This document shows positions 47,701 to 57,662 of a DNA stretch of 64,000 nt, in pieces. The translations under genes were made by a program, and so were the position numbers. Every line of letters begins with the position of its first letter. The first letter of the stretch is position 1. Source of the stretch: Mesostigma viride (Eukaryota; Streptophyta; Mesostigmatophyceae; Mesostigmatales; Mesostigmataceae); the NCBI GenBank assembly GCA_009746045.1, contig RPFO01002176.1, positions 438,501-502,500 on the forward strand. The letters run 5' to 3'. The notes below the pieces were generated by a model. The model saw only the letters and a program-made list of their open reading frames with translations. It did not search any database and was not told the DNA's origin.

Positions 47701-48104
47701 ATTCATGCACTAAATGTAATTATTTGACCCCAGGTTTTTGATAGGAACTAAAAAAGTGTGTTATCTGTCATGGGCACGAATGCCAGGGTCAAATTTTAAT
47801 GTTTGCATATATATTCATTGAGAATGATAGATTACGGAGGTGAGATAGGCATGCAACATAAGGAAAAACCCGATAACTGGGAGAATAACCCTGAAGAAAT
47901 TAATAGTAATCTGACACAGACATCCAAGGATCACGCCAGCGGCACAAGGTACAACTAACTATACATCACAAAACTACACGCAGCAACAGCGCTGCCGGCC
48001 CACCATGCAGGCCTGGAAGGGATCTAGGCATATATATATTCATTGAGAATGATAGATTGCATATATATATTTTAATTCCACTTGGTCCTAAATTTAGGAC
48101 TTTA
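44729..48104. mobile_element. ~3.4-kb insertion inside the DIRS reverse transcriptase
   Basis: The reverse-transcriptase reading stops at 44740 and resumes at about 48118. Both edges carry GGTCCTAAATT(A/T)AGGACTTT (44729-44748 and 48085-48104), itself palindromic, so it could be terminal inverted repeat or target sequence. No transposase or other gene is visible. It holds GTACCC-rich repeats (44780-44900), three consecutive hairpins (45082-45179), and a direct repeat TATATTCATTGAGAATGATA at 47808 and 48036. Confidence 0.55.
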
Positions 48105-49018
48105 ACTGGGAAAATGGACACCAGTGTGTGCATCAGTCTGTGCTGTACCGCTGTGGCCCCAAGCCGCCGTTGGAGGCTAGTCGTGGGCTGAGCATCAACA
48201 TGTCCGCGCTGATCCTCGTGGCGGAGGCCAACGAGGCGGGGGAGACCCTCCGGCTGAGGCTGGAGGAGGACCCCAGTGCTGCGCCCTTGGCGCCCTCGCC
48301 GTGCTTCGAATCTCGGCAGGATCTGGAAGGTATGCATGCTGCATGTGACGATCGATGACCTCCATTTCACCCACTGTGCGTCGGTGGATGGGGTGAATCA
48401 GCAGCTAGATCGTGTTCAGGCTGCCTACGCCGCTGTTGGGCTGGTGCAGAAGTCTGACAAGGTGGTACGGGCGACAGCAGAGCAGACTGGTGTGCAGGCG
48501 GTGGGGGTCATTCACCAAAGAGATGGTGACGTGGTGCCTGTTCCTGAGCGTGTGGTGGCAGTTATCGCTGCTACTCATAGAATCTTAGATCGCGGGTTTA
48601 CATACTACCGCGAACTTAGTTCTGTGCTTGGGAAGTGGGTGTGGATGCATCTGCTGTGCCGCCCCATGCTTTCGGTGTGGTCTGAGACGTACCGGCTGCT
48701 AGCAGCCATGAATGCCTCCCTGCCTGGGCGCCGCTGGCGCCAGTCCCTGCGCGGGGGGCCCGCCAGGAGCTTCAGGCGGCGATCGACCTGGCCCCCTTTT
48801 TGAGGGCGGCCAGGGCCCGGCCCCTTTCTGACCGGGTCGTCGCAAGTGATGCGAGCGGCTCCGGCGGTGGGGTGGTCTATACAGGGACCTGCCTGGGGCC
48901 GATTGTGCCCGGCTGGCGACCCGGCGCGAAGCGCGGGGGTGGCGGACGACAGCTTTAACGTCTGGGGAGGACTGGGACCTGCAGCGCATGGAGGAGGGGG
49001 ACTACAGCCTGCTGGATA
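48105..49018 (+). pseudogene. DIRS reverse transcriptase 3' half and RNase H start
   Basis: HQSVLYRCGPKPP resumes the reverse transcriptase after motif B. VTIDDLHFTH is the catalytic DD motif C at about 48341-48370, followed by QLDRVQAAYAAVGLVQKSDK, the LGV-type region and LGKWVWMHLLCRPMLSVW. RNase H begins with VVASDASGSGGGVV, which carries its first Asp, near 48835. Frames change at about 48325 and 48790, so the ORF is broken. Confidence 0.75.
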
Positions 49019-50293
49019 GTGGCCACTGGCGTACGGCACTGTCCTACCGGTGGCCGGCGGGGGCAGCCTAACCACATCAACGTCAAGGAGGCGATTGCTG
49101 CGACACAGGGGGTTGAGTGGTCGTGCCGGACCAAGGCGTGTCGAGGTAAGCGAGTCGTCCGGCTCGTGGACTCCAGTGCTGTGGTGGGGGCGTTTGTCAG
49201 AGGGCCGGGTCGTCTTCCTACCGCCTCAACCAGCTGGTTCGGCGCTACTGCGCTCTGTCACTGGCTGGCGACATGCAGAGCCACTGGGTCTGGGTGGCTA
49301 CCGACCACCGACAACCCAGCTGACAAGGCCAGTCGGCGTGGCGCTTGGATTCCTGACTTGACCCTGTGTGGTGACGTGCATCCCAACCCTGGGCCTGAGG
49401 GGGCGCGACGCCCTCGGGACTTGGCACTTTTGGAGGGCACAGTCAACCCTGTGTCTACCTTGCCAGCGTACTGGCGCGCGGCGGCCATGTCTACGTGGCG
49501 TGGGCGCCACCTGGCCCTGTCGACCCAGCTGACGCGGAAGCCATTTTCTGTGAGTGGATTTCTGCTGTCAGACTACCATGCCAGAGGCGGGCGGGGGCGT
49601 ACCTTATGCCAGCACGCCAAGGCCTGTCTGCACCTGTACTACCCCGACGTTGTTCGGAATTGGGTACTGGCGGACCGCCTGCTAGCAGGTTGGCAGCGGC
49701 TTGTTCCGGCTGTCAGCCCTCCGCCTATGCCCTGGCGCCTTTGCTATTTCACTGCCCTGTTGCTAGTTTCACGTCGACAGGTGCATTTGAGTGCGTTGAT
49801 TATTATTGCTTTCCAGCAGTATTTACGCATTAGCGAGGCGCTTAGTAGGGCTGCGGGTTCGGGATGTGGCTCATCCCGGCCACCCCCTTCTCGAGCCATG
49901 GTCGGTGCCCTTGTGCTGCGCAACCCCAAAACTGCGCAGGGGGCGGCCCAGCACGTCCTCGTCCGGGATCCACTTTCTTTGTGGCTCCTGCGACGTCTGA
50001 CGGCTGGCCAGCCCCCGGATGCACTCCTTTTTCGGGGCTTAACGTACAGCCAGGCTAGGCAGCAGTGGGAGGCTGTGCAGGCCCGCATGGGCATCCCATG
50101 GATGTTTTCTTTTCACAGCCTCCGGCATGGGGGGGCAACGCACGACGCCATCGCTGGCGAGTCGCCGGAGGCCATCCAGCTGCGCGGCCGGTGGGCTTCG
50201 GCTCTCTCAGTCACGCGCTACATTGGCCTCCACCGCAGCCTCCTGGGGCGGGACATCCCGCCCGCCCTCTGGGCTCACTGCCCTGGGTTTTGA
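49019..50293 (+). CDS. RNase H remnant, 2A-like motif and tyrosine recombinase
   Basis: A 424-codon open frame. HINVKEAIAATQGVEW (19-34) and TTDNPADKASRRG (96-108) are RNase H segments with a locally shifted stretch between them. CGDVHPNPGP (117-126, 49367-49396) is a 2A-like motif that would release the downstream recombinase by ribosome skipping. The recombinase has catalytic Arg270 in YLRISEA, His366-x-x-Arg369 in HSLRHGGA, Trp392 in GRW and Tyr401 in TRYIGLH, the tetrad and spacing of DIRS tyrosine recombinases. The recombinase part appears intact. It has no ATG at the 2A junction, consistent with translation as part of a longer RT polyprotein. Confidence 0.85.
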   Translation: MATGVRHCPTGGRRGQPNHINVKEAIAATQGVEWSCRTKACRGKRVVRLVDSSAVVGAFVRGPGRLPTASTSWFGATALCHWLATCRATGSGWLPTTDNPADKASRRGAWIPDLTLCGDVHPNPGPEGARRPRDLALLEGTVNPVSTLPAYWRAAAMSTWRGRHLALSTQLTRKPFSVSGFLLSDYHARGGRGRTLCQHAKACLHLYYPDVVRNWVLADRLLAGWQRLVPAVSPPPMPWRLCYFTALLLVSRRQVHLSALIIIAFQQYLRISEALSRAAGSGCGSSRPPPSRAMVGALVLRNPKTAQGAAQHVLVRDPLSLWLLRRLTAGQPPDALLFRGLTYSQARQQWEAVQARMGIPWMFSFHSLRHGGATHDAIAGESPEAIQLRGRWASALSVTRYIGLHRSLLGRDIPPALWAHCPGF

Positions 50294-52150
50294 CCCAGCG
50301 GCTTTCCGGCGCCACTTCGGTGGCGTCGAGTTTTGACGTCCTCCTGTCTTAATCTCTCGTCTTTTAGCTATCAACTGACCTCACCCTTGTGTGGGAGGTC
50401 AGGGGGGAAATGGTTTAACTAACCCGAGGGTGAACCTGGGTTGGGACAAAGTACCCCCATAGCTAGGTAGTTTAAGTTTTCTTTTTTGCATGTCCTACGT
50501 ATTATCGGCTGTTAGCCATGTAAGGCCGGGTAGAGCAGGGGCACAGCTGCTGTGGGCTGGCCCTGCACATTCACATAGTGTGCTCACTCACAGACACCCT
50601 AGCATACATTCACATAGTGTGCTCACCCTAGCATACAGATGGCCGTGTTGCCATCTGGTAGACATGTCTGTGTTATTCCACCGTATAGAGCTAGCACACA
50701 TATTGTAATAAATTTGATGTTTTGTGGTGATGCATGCAAAGCAAGGCAAGGCCAGAAATGGATGCACACTTTATACGTCATAAAGATGCTATAGACCTAG
50801 TTGCGCAACCTCTAACGAGGCGCGCAATCATCTCGGGCTGGTTTTTATCGCGTCAACACTCGTTCACTACCACGAGGATGCCGATGAAGCTAGCACTTGG
50901 TATTTGCCGTTTTATCATTGAATATTTCGCAACGATTAAATTTCTTATGATGTATATCGCATAGTTCATCGGCGCTGTGGGCCAGGGAAGCCTCGGGGCA
51001 TCGTTTCTGTCATGAGCTTGCTACCTGTCAGACAGCCTGTTTTGCGGTTGTTGGACCTGGCGCAGTTTGCAGTCCCTGCCGCTCACCGTGAGGGAGGTAA
51101 AGTGGTTTTATCGTTCGGTAAGTAATCCCGGACTTATTATTAAGGTTTCGTGGTGTTAGCTCTAGTTCCCTCCTTACTACTATTATGTAATGGTTTGTCG
51201 TGGTGGCTGCGTACAATCATTTCGCCCAGTTTATCATCCGTTTTGTTCATGGTTAGCTGCGTCTTCATCCTATATACTAGAGTAACGATCGATGTAATGC
51301 TTCAATATGTTGTGCATGGTATTGTGCATGATGGGTTTTCTTGCCTACATTCTTTGGAAAGATGGTATCTTGGCCAGGTTTTGGTTAGCTTTTTGGTTTT
51401 GTTTGTAGAGGACACCCCATATAGCCACTGAGTTAGCAGCTAGTATGATAAAGCCCAGCATACAGGGAGCACTAGCTAGCATTGTCATTGAGCTAGGCTT
51501 ACTTGCACTTGTTTATTACAGCATCAGCACAAGAAAAAAGTGAGCATCGTGTTTGGCTTGTGTGGTTTCAAGGGTGTGCCCTTATGTACCATGCTATCTA
51601 TGATCGATACGTACAAATGTGACTGTGCATAGGCGTGGTTACTACCTAGCTATCTTTATATGCTATGATGGATGTTCTGCAGCCTGGACAGGATGTAATT
51701 AGCATGTTTGATCATCCATGATGTTTTTTGTTGCTAGGGGATAAGAACTTAGCTTTGTAATGCTAGCAAGCGTCACCAGCCAAACTGTCCGCTAATATGT
51801 AGCAGGCAGTTATTTTTAGAGCTTGGCAGCTGGGTCCCTGGGACACCCCATGATGTCAGTGTTCAGGAGCCCTTACTAGCTTCCTTTCTCACTGCCTTGT
51901 TGAATCCAGGACCAACAAATAAGATTTGACATCCAATATTGCATTATATGTGTTTCTTGTCTCGCACCCTGCGCACCCCCTGCCAGGGGGTGCTATATTT
52001 AGCACCCACAGGACATTGCAATATGACCAATGACATGACCCCCAAGGAGGTCCATATATGTGTGTGCTTTGGTCCTAGTATGGACCATAAATAGTTATTA
52101 GGTTGGTTTGTGGGCATTATGATGCCAAGTGCTAACTGACTGATATTTAT
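50294..52150. other. 3' non-coding part of the DIRS-like element
   Basis: No gene. Just after the recombinase stop is a hairpin GGCGCCAC-TTCG-GTGGCGTC (50308-50329). A 25-bp repeat containing ACATTCACATAGTGTGCTCAC is at 50570-50630. The end region has the AACTGTCCGCTA hairpin at 51784 and the terminal GACTGATAT near 52136. Confidence 0.5.
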
Positions 52151-52552
52151 AGCAGTGAGTTGGATACCATACCACCGGCCTCCACCACCTCCGCCGTCGC
52201 AGCCCAGCTCCAGCGGCAGACGCTTGACCTCCGCGAGGAGGCCGAGCTCGCCAAGCGCAGCCTCAACGCCATACTCAAGAACTTCGACATGGAAGAAGGT
52301 GAGAATTCCGAGAAGCTTGCACGTGCGTTTGAGAGCAAAATCCTTGCACGCATGGGCCTTCTTGGTGAGATTAAGCTCAGTGACCGCCGCCACCGCCTCC
52401 CCCGCGCGCGGGGTAAGGCAGGGGCGCCTCCGCTTCTTCTCGATCATCTTTGAGAGCCCAGCGGACAAGATTTCGTTTCTCAGACCCCGCAAGCGGCTCG
52501 AGAAGACTCACTTCACCGTGGACGACGACTTGACCCTGGCGCAGCAACAACG

Positions 52553-52635
52553 GCGACGCCGGGGAGCTATGGCCGACCTACCTCCAGCTCCGGCAGACCA
52601 AGGCAGGCCAGCCGGTGTACTGGAAGGGGGCGGCC
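52553..52635 (+). repeat. 83-bp flanking duplication, left copy
   Basis: Starts GCGACGCCGGGGAGCTATGG and ends GTACTGGAAGGGGGCGGCC. The same 83 bp stand at 53862-53944, exactly bracketing the inverted-repeat array. The sequence is part of the ORF1-like target gene, so it was duplicated together with the insertion. Confidence 0.9.
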
Positions 52636-53861
52636 GAATTAACTTGGGTGCTCGGAAGTGGTTATTCCGGGCAAAATAGTGTTACGGACCGATTTGCCTC
52701 AGGCGGCAAAAGGTTCTATCACTATTTAACGTAACTAAAACCTGGCCTCGTGGAGGGGGGACGAAGAGCCCGAGACATCCGCCTAGGCCGCTGAGCACGC
52801 ACCACTAAATGCGCCGGAGCTGCCTCAGTGAGGATTCGAACCCCTGACCTCCAAGGTGCACGGGTTTTAGTTACGTTAAATAGTGCCGGAACCTTTTGCC
52901 GCCTGAGGCAAATCGGTCCGTAACACTATTTTTGCCCGGAATAACCACTTCCGAGCACCCAAGTTAATTCGGCCAGTTACGTTAAATAGTGATAGAACCT
53001 TTTGCCGCCTGAGGCAAATCGGTCCGTAACACTATTTTGCCCGGAATAACCACTTCCGAGCACCCAAGTTAATTCGGCCGAATTAACTTGGGTGCTCGGA
53101 AGTGGTTATTCCGGGCAAAATAGTGTTACGGACCGATTTGCCTCAGGCGGCAAAAGGTTCTATCACTATTTAACGTAACTAAAACCTGGCCTCGTGGAGG
53201 GGGGACGAAGAGCCCGAGACATCCGCCTAGGCCGCTGAGCACGCACCACTAAATGCGCCGGAGCTGCCTCAGTGAGGATTCGAACCCCTGACCTCCAAGG
53301 TGCACAGGTTTTAGTTACGTTAAATAGTGACGGAACCTTTTTGCCGCCTGAGGCAAATCGGTCCGTAACACTATTTTGCCCGGAATAACCACTTCCGAGC
53401 ACCCAAGTTAATTCGGCCGAATTAACTTGGGTGCTCGGAAGTGGTTATTCCGGGCAAAATAGTGTTACGGACCGATTTGCCTCAGGCGGCAAAAGGTTCC
53501 GGCACTATTTAACGTAACTAAAACCTGTGCACCTTGGAGGTCAGGGGTTCGAATCCTCACTGAGGCAGCTCCGGCGCATTTAGTGGTGCGTGCTCAGCGG
53601 CCTAGGCGGATGTCTCGGGCTCTTCGTCCCCCCTCCACGAGGCCAGGTTTTAGTTACGTTAAATAGTGACGGAACCTTTTTTGCCGCCTGAGGCAAATCG
53701 GTCCGTAACACTATTTTGCCCGGAATAACCACTTCCGAGCACCCAAGTTAATTCGGCCGAATTAACTTGGGTGCTCGGAAGTGGTTATTCCGGGCAAAAT
53801 AGTGTTACGGACCGATTTGCCTCAGGCGGCAAAAAAGGTTCCGTCACTATTTAACGTAACT
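52636..53861. mobile_element. Array of ~340-bp elements with ~100-bp TIRs
   Basis: The arm (U) begins GAATTAACTTGGGTGCTCGG and ends CTATTTAACGTAACT; the core (C) has CCTCGTGGAGGGGGGACGAA and GGTTCGAATCCTC on one strand. Read left to right the array is U C U', U', U C U', U C' U', U, where primes mean inverted: three full elements, one with its core flipped, and two solo arms. Junctions read TTAATTCGGCCGAATTAA. The core contains a match to the Pol III B box, GGTTCGAATCC. No protein is encoded. Confidence 0.85.
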
Positions 53862-53944
53862 GCGACGCCGGGGAGCTATGGCCGACCTACCTCCAGCTCC
53901 GGCAGACCAAGGCAGGCCAGCCGGTGTACTGGAAGGGGGCGGCC
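53862..53944 (+). repeat. 83-bp flanking duplication, right copy
   Basis: The second copy of the 83-bp target segment, directly after the last element arm (CTATTTAACGTAACT). The ORF1-like sequence continues from it with ATCTTCGTCGGCCACAAGCC. Confidence 0.9.
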
Positions 53945-54078
53945 ATCTTCGTCGGCCACAAGCCCTGGCACGCGACCCCCTCGACCACCGCGGCCCCAGC
54001 GACTCCAGAAGCCCCAGCCTAGGGGAATACAGCAGCAGTACTGAGTGTAGAATAGTTAGACAGTGGCCTTGTACATGC

Positions 54079-54137
54079 CCGCCTACTACAGGCACACCTA
54101 CTACAGGCCCGCCTACTACAGGCCCGCCTACTACAGG
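54079..54137 (+). repeat. 15-bp repeat before the intact ORF1-like gene
   Basis: GCCTACTACAGGC(A/C)C is repeated four times. In the frame of the following gene it would read LLQAR/LLQAH, continuing its coiled-coil periodicity, but no ATG precedes it after the upstream TAG. Confidence 0.85.
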
Positions 54138-54151
54138 AGCAGCTGGCGCCG

Positions 54152-55036
54152 ATGGCTGAGCAGCTCGCCGCCCTGAACGCGCCTGACGGCCCACTCAACA
54201 CTCTCTCGGCCAAGGTCAACAACATTGAAGCCAGAGTCGCCCTTAAGCTCCAGCCTCAGTTTACTGCTACGCAAGAGCACATTGCCACCAAAGTTTCCGA
54301 GGCCACAGCCACTGTGACCACCCGCCTTAACCAGGTGGAAGGCCGAGTCGGCCAAGGCACCGTGAAACTTGAGGCAGTTGCCGCCAAGGTAGACGCCCTG
54401 GCCACGCAGGTCCCCGAGATCGCCGAGCGAACGGCCACCATCGCCGCCCAACCTGCTGGTAGGGCTAGTGATGACCCCTCGACTCGCGCCTCCTGGGCGG
54501 ACCTGCTCAAGAGCCAGGCATCCTCTACCACGACCGCCATCACCACCAAGCTCCAGGAGCTGGAAGACACGCGCCGCGAGGCCGCTGACCGCGACCGTCG
54601 CCGCTGCCGGGTCATCCTCAGGCGCTTCGACATGCTGCCGGAGGAGACCCCAGACTCTCTTCTCGACGAGCTGAAGAAACAGCTCTTGGCGCGCATGCAG
54701 CTGCCAGGTGCGATACTGCAGGGCGCCTACCGCCTGCCCCATCCACGGGCCAAGGCTGGGCCCCCTCCAGTGGTCCTCACCTTCAGCGACATCACAGCCC
54801 GAGTTCGGTTCCTCTCTCGCCGCCAGAAGCTGGTGGACACCTCCTGGTCGCTTGACGACGACCTGACGCCAGCCCAGCAGCAGCAACGCCGCGATCAGTG
54901 GCCCGACTACATCCGCCACAAGACCAACCCCGAGAAGCCCCAAGTGTACTGGCGGGGCGGGGACCTCTACGTCAACAAGAAACTGTGGAAGCCCCCCGGG
55001 CTTCCCCGGGATAGAGCACTCCAGCTAGTTGTCTAG
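54152..55036 (+). CDS. LINE ORF1p-like RNA-binding protein, intact
   Basis: 294 residues with the layout of a non-LTR retrotransposon ORF1 protein. There is a long coiled coil (about 1-100 and 118-150: NTLSAKVNNIEARVALKL, VTTRLNQVEGRV, TTKLQELEDTRREAADRDRR). An RRM-like segment follows (RCRVILRRFDM...DELKKQLLARM...GAYRLPHPRA...VVLTFSDITARVRFLSRRQK). The C-terminal domain has SWSLDDDLTPAQQQQRRDQW and VYWRGGDLYVNKKLW. It would bind element RNA as a trimer. No reverse-transcriptase ORF follows on this strand, so it is a stranded ORF1. A decayed relative is at 40959-54022. Confidence 0.75.
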   Translation: MAEQLAALNAPDGPLNTLSAKVNNIEARVALKLQPQFTATQEHIATKVSEATATVTTRLNQVEGRVGQGTVKLEAVAAKVDALATQVPEIAERTATIAAQPAGRASDDPSTRASWADLLKSQASSTTTAITTKLQELEDTRREAADRDRRRCRVILRRFDMLPEETPDSLLDELKKQLLARMQLPGAILQGAYRLPHPRAKAGPPPVVLTFSDITARVRFLSRRQKLVDTSWSLDDDLTPAQQQQRRDQWPDYIRHKTNPEKPQVYWRGGDLYVNKKLWKPPGLPRDRALQLVV

Positions 55037-56149
55037 ATGGGGGCAATCGATGATGGGATAGCTTAGGCATTACAGCACTTGAAACGATATTAGCGCACAG
55101 CGTTATAGTACCTTCAATTAGCTCTGGCACCTTGTGGCCATCAGCTTGCGCCTTAATTAGCCGACGTCTTGAGCCCACCTCACATTTGTAGCATAAGCTA
55201 TGCGTCAGCCTACCTATGGTATTGCACTGGTTGTATTGCACCCACAGTGTTGCGCCCCGGCACCATGCCGTGGAGAGAGCGCTCTGTGGCCTGCCCACCT
55301 GCGGCAGTGAGAGAAGCTAGGGCGCCCTCCCTCCTTCTCACTGTGTATATAGGGTTGAAGGTTCCTTTACTCTGTATTGGCACCCACGTGACGCAGTCAC
55401 GTGCTTATTAATTAATTAATTAATTACTACAGGCACTATATACCAGCTGAGGCCTAGCCTTTTTAGTCATGTACATGTGTGCCACCCTCCAGATGATGCC
55501 TAGCTTTATTTAATCATACAGTTCGCTGAGGACCGCGTAGTTGGCTGAGTTGGTGGTTCAGAGTCCACTGGTACCGCCACGTTTTAATAATCTTCGTACG
55601 GCTTTTCGGCTGCAGCGCCGGACCACACGTTCTTCCATTGGTTCATAATCCTCGATCCACGCGTGCTTGCAGAGTAAAAACGGGTTCAGACTGTAATCCC
55701 ATTGGTCCGCGGACGCTGTCCAGTTGTATATGCGCTGGCATGTGCTTTCCAAATTTTATTGTTTCTTCCATTTGTGCGTGTCCATTTGGGAAAAAAAAAA
55801 CAGGATGAACATATATTGATGATGTATTGATGATGTATTGATGATGTTATTACCATGGACAACCCTAGCATCCATGCTCATCTGTATCAAGCTCCCGGGA
55901 GACCAGGTATTTATCCGCAAGCCTCGCTCACGCTCAAGCTTATACTTCTTCTGGCGATAATCATGCAATTACCTTAATTAATTAATTAATTAGACTCGTG
56001 CTGCCGTTGGGGAGTCACGGAGCATTTACCCCGATGGATGGATGGATGGGTGCAAACAGTCCTACTGTACCGGTCTAATCTATCTACATCAGCTACCTAC
56101 GACATCGATCTAACAGCATTCTAACTACAACATCTATCTAGACAGCTGC
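55037..56149. other. Spacer with MITE fragment and LINE tail
   Basis: No gene. CACGTGACGCAGTCACGTGC with (TTAA)n at 55385-55425 matches the foldback family of 40135. GATGATGTATT is tripled at 55818-55848. Bases 55975-56149 are the 3' UTR and (TTAA)n tail of the minus-strand LINE copy beginning at 56150, with GGATGGATGGATGGG and CGTTGGGGAGTCACGGAGC. Confidence 0.5.
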
Positions 56150-57408
56150 ACGCTGCCCTAGGGGAGCTGTCTGGCGTGCCTCCCACGGGTTTGCACACGC
56201 GGGCGCTTCCCCACTGGGGGGGGCTCGTTGCCCTCTATGACCTGGGCCCACTTGGCCTTGGGCCATCATCTTTTTCCAAATCACGGAGAGGCCTAGGCGG
56301 CCCCCCATGTCCTCTACTAGCTGTTCTTTGAAGGTGCGGGCCTTGCGGCGTCTAACATCACTGGGCCCGGCCCACGTCAGGAGGTGCCGGCGGCAGGCTG
56401 AGCTGGTCGCAGTCCTGCGGGGGGGCCACGTGAGGTGTCTATACCTGGTTGGTGCGAGCGGCTAGGTGCCCTACTAGCTGCAGGCGTCGCTGCTTAATGG
56501 TGCTGGTGATATATGGCATGCCCTGGTACAGGTCCTCATTGCGGACATGAGCAGCATATCCTACTCTGAAAATGGAACGCAGCATGTTGGTGACCGCGCC
56601 GTCCAGCTTGCGGGCCAGGTCGGCGGTGAGGGTCCACGTCTCGGCCCCATACGTGAGAACTGTCAGGAAGGATGAGGACCTTGAACAGGTCCTGTTTCTC
56701 GATCTTGCCCAGGGGCTTGCGCCACAGGGCCCGGTACTGGCGTAAAGCGTGCCAGGCGAGGGAGATGCGATGGTCCACATCAACCTCGCAGCTGGGGAGC
56801 AGGCTGCCCAGCAGCTTGACGCGGTCCCGGTACAGGACTTGAGAGCCGTCGAGGAGATAGAGGGGCGGCGGTGAGTGGGTGAGCCCAACCGCCAGGGCCT
56901 CTGTCTTCTTGCTGACCCCAAGCCCCACTGCATGCACGGGCCTCGATAGCCAGGCAGTCAAGCCATGTCTGCACGTGCCCAGTGTCCTCGAAGAGGGTGG
57001 TGTCGTCTGCGTAGATGATGTCGGCCAGCCGAATCTCCGTGTCCGCACCGCCATGCCAGAATTTGTTAGCAACCTGCACCCCTGGTTCCCTACCCACGAT
57101 GCGGGCAAATCGCTTGCGCGCCTGAATCATTACGTATTCGACCACAATAATGAACATGGGTAGGGCGACAGCACGCAGCCCTGCCACACTCCCTTCTGTA
57201 AAGGGCATGGTGGCGTGGTCCAGTAAGAAGTGCGCTCCGAAGTGGTGGACCCTTCATACAGGTTGCGGATGACAGCAATCAGGGGGCGGGGGATCCGGAA
57301 CAGCTCGAGGATGTCCCAAAGCGCAGGCCAGAAAACCGAATCGAAGGCTTTGATGACGTCCACCAGCACAAGGTGCAAAGGGGACTCACCAGGCTGAAGG
57401 CGTTGCAA
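56150..57408 (-). pseudogene. Second LINE reverse transcriptase copy, truncated
   Basis: A close relative of 555-2240 in the same orientation. Minus-strand frames give QRLQPGESPLHLVLVDVIKA with AFDSVFW (motif A), KGVWQGCVLSPY (motif B), IIYADDTTLFEDTGHVQTWL (motif C), KLLGSLLPSCEVDVDHRISL, and DLYQGMPYI with QRRLQLVGHLA. Frames change several times. It begins abruptly at motif A, at 57408-57411, where it abuts a fragment of a different retroelement on the other strand. Confidence 0.85.
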
Positions 57409-57410
57409 TT

Positions 57411-57662
57411 ACCTTGATCTCAACATTACCCACAATCGACGTGGGTGGCGTACCAGGATCTATGACAAGCGTCTAGAGCCGAAGTTTAGCATGATCCAGT
57501 TTATTCGTTTTCCTGCCATCGACAGCGCTCTCTCAGATACAGCCAAGTATGGTGTGGTCCTCAGCCAGTTACATCATTTTTCTAGGCTTTGTTCATACGA
57601 ACAGCACTTAATCAAGGAGGTTGAACGCCTGTTGCATGCTCTGATTTTGAAAGGATACAACC
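57411..57662 (+). pseudogene. Fragment of a different reverse transcriptase
   Basis: Reads YLDLNITHNRRGWRTRIYDK, then PKFSMIQFIRFPAIDSALSD, then AKYGVVLSQLHHFSRLC and LIKEVERLLHALILKGY. I associate the R-F-P...YGV..SQL.R pattern with the region after the reverse-transcriptase core of some retroelements, possibly Penelope-like, without being certain of the family. The frame then runs without a stop into LINE sequence (LLGSMLPDTADDVDTRIDLA). Confidence 0.5.

Larger units (their letters stand above)
42002..52150 (+). mobile_element. DIRS-like tyrosine-recombinase retrotransposon
   Basis: Order: gag-like, reverse transcriptase, RNase H, 2A-like motif, tyrosine recombinase. Both ends carry GACTGATAT (42012 and 52136) and, inside, related hairpins: CAACTGTCCGCTA/TAGCGGGCAGTTG at 42041-42072 and AACTGTCCGCTA/TAGCAGGCAGTT at 51784-51812. 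It splits an ORF1-like gene between 42000 and 52160; the two halves align without a gap to the intact copy at 54152. About 3.4 kb of its length is a secondary insertion (44729-48104). It is damaged by frameshifts except in the recombinase part. Confidence 0.8.
52160..54022 (+). pseudogene. LINE ORF1-like gene, 3' part, interrupted
   Basis: Reads PPASTTSAVAAQLQRQTLDL, ILKNFDMEEGE and SKILARMGLLGEI, then shifts near 52410 to ESPADKISFLRPRKR and FTVDDDLTLAQQQRR. These align with SSTTTAITTKLQELEDTRRE, ILRRFDMLPEE and DDDLTPAQQQQRRDQ of the intact copy at 54152. At 52635 it is cut by the inverted-repeat array and resumes at 53862 after an 83-bp duplication, ending with a GHKPWH-like segment and a stop at 54020. 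It completes the gene begun at 40959. Confidence 0.75.

Noticed and set aside
53520-53652. A functional tRNA gene
   Set aside because: A B box is present, but no convincing D arm, anticodon loop or A box in correct order was found in any of the three cores.
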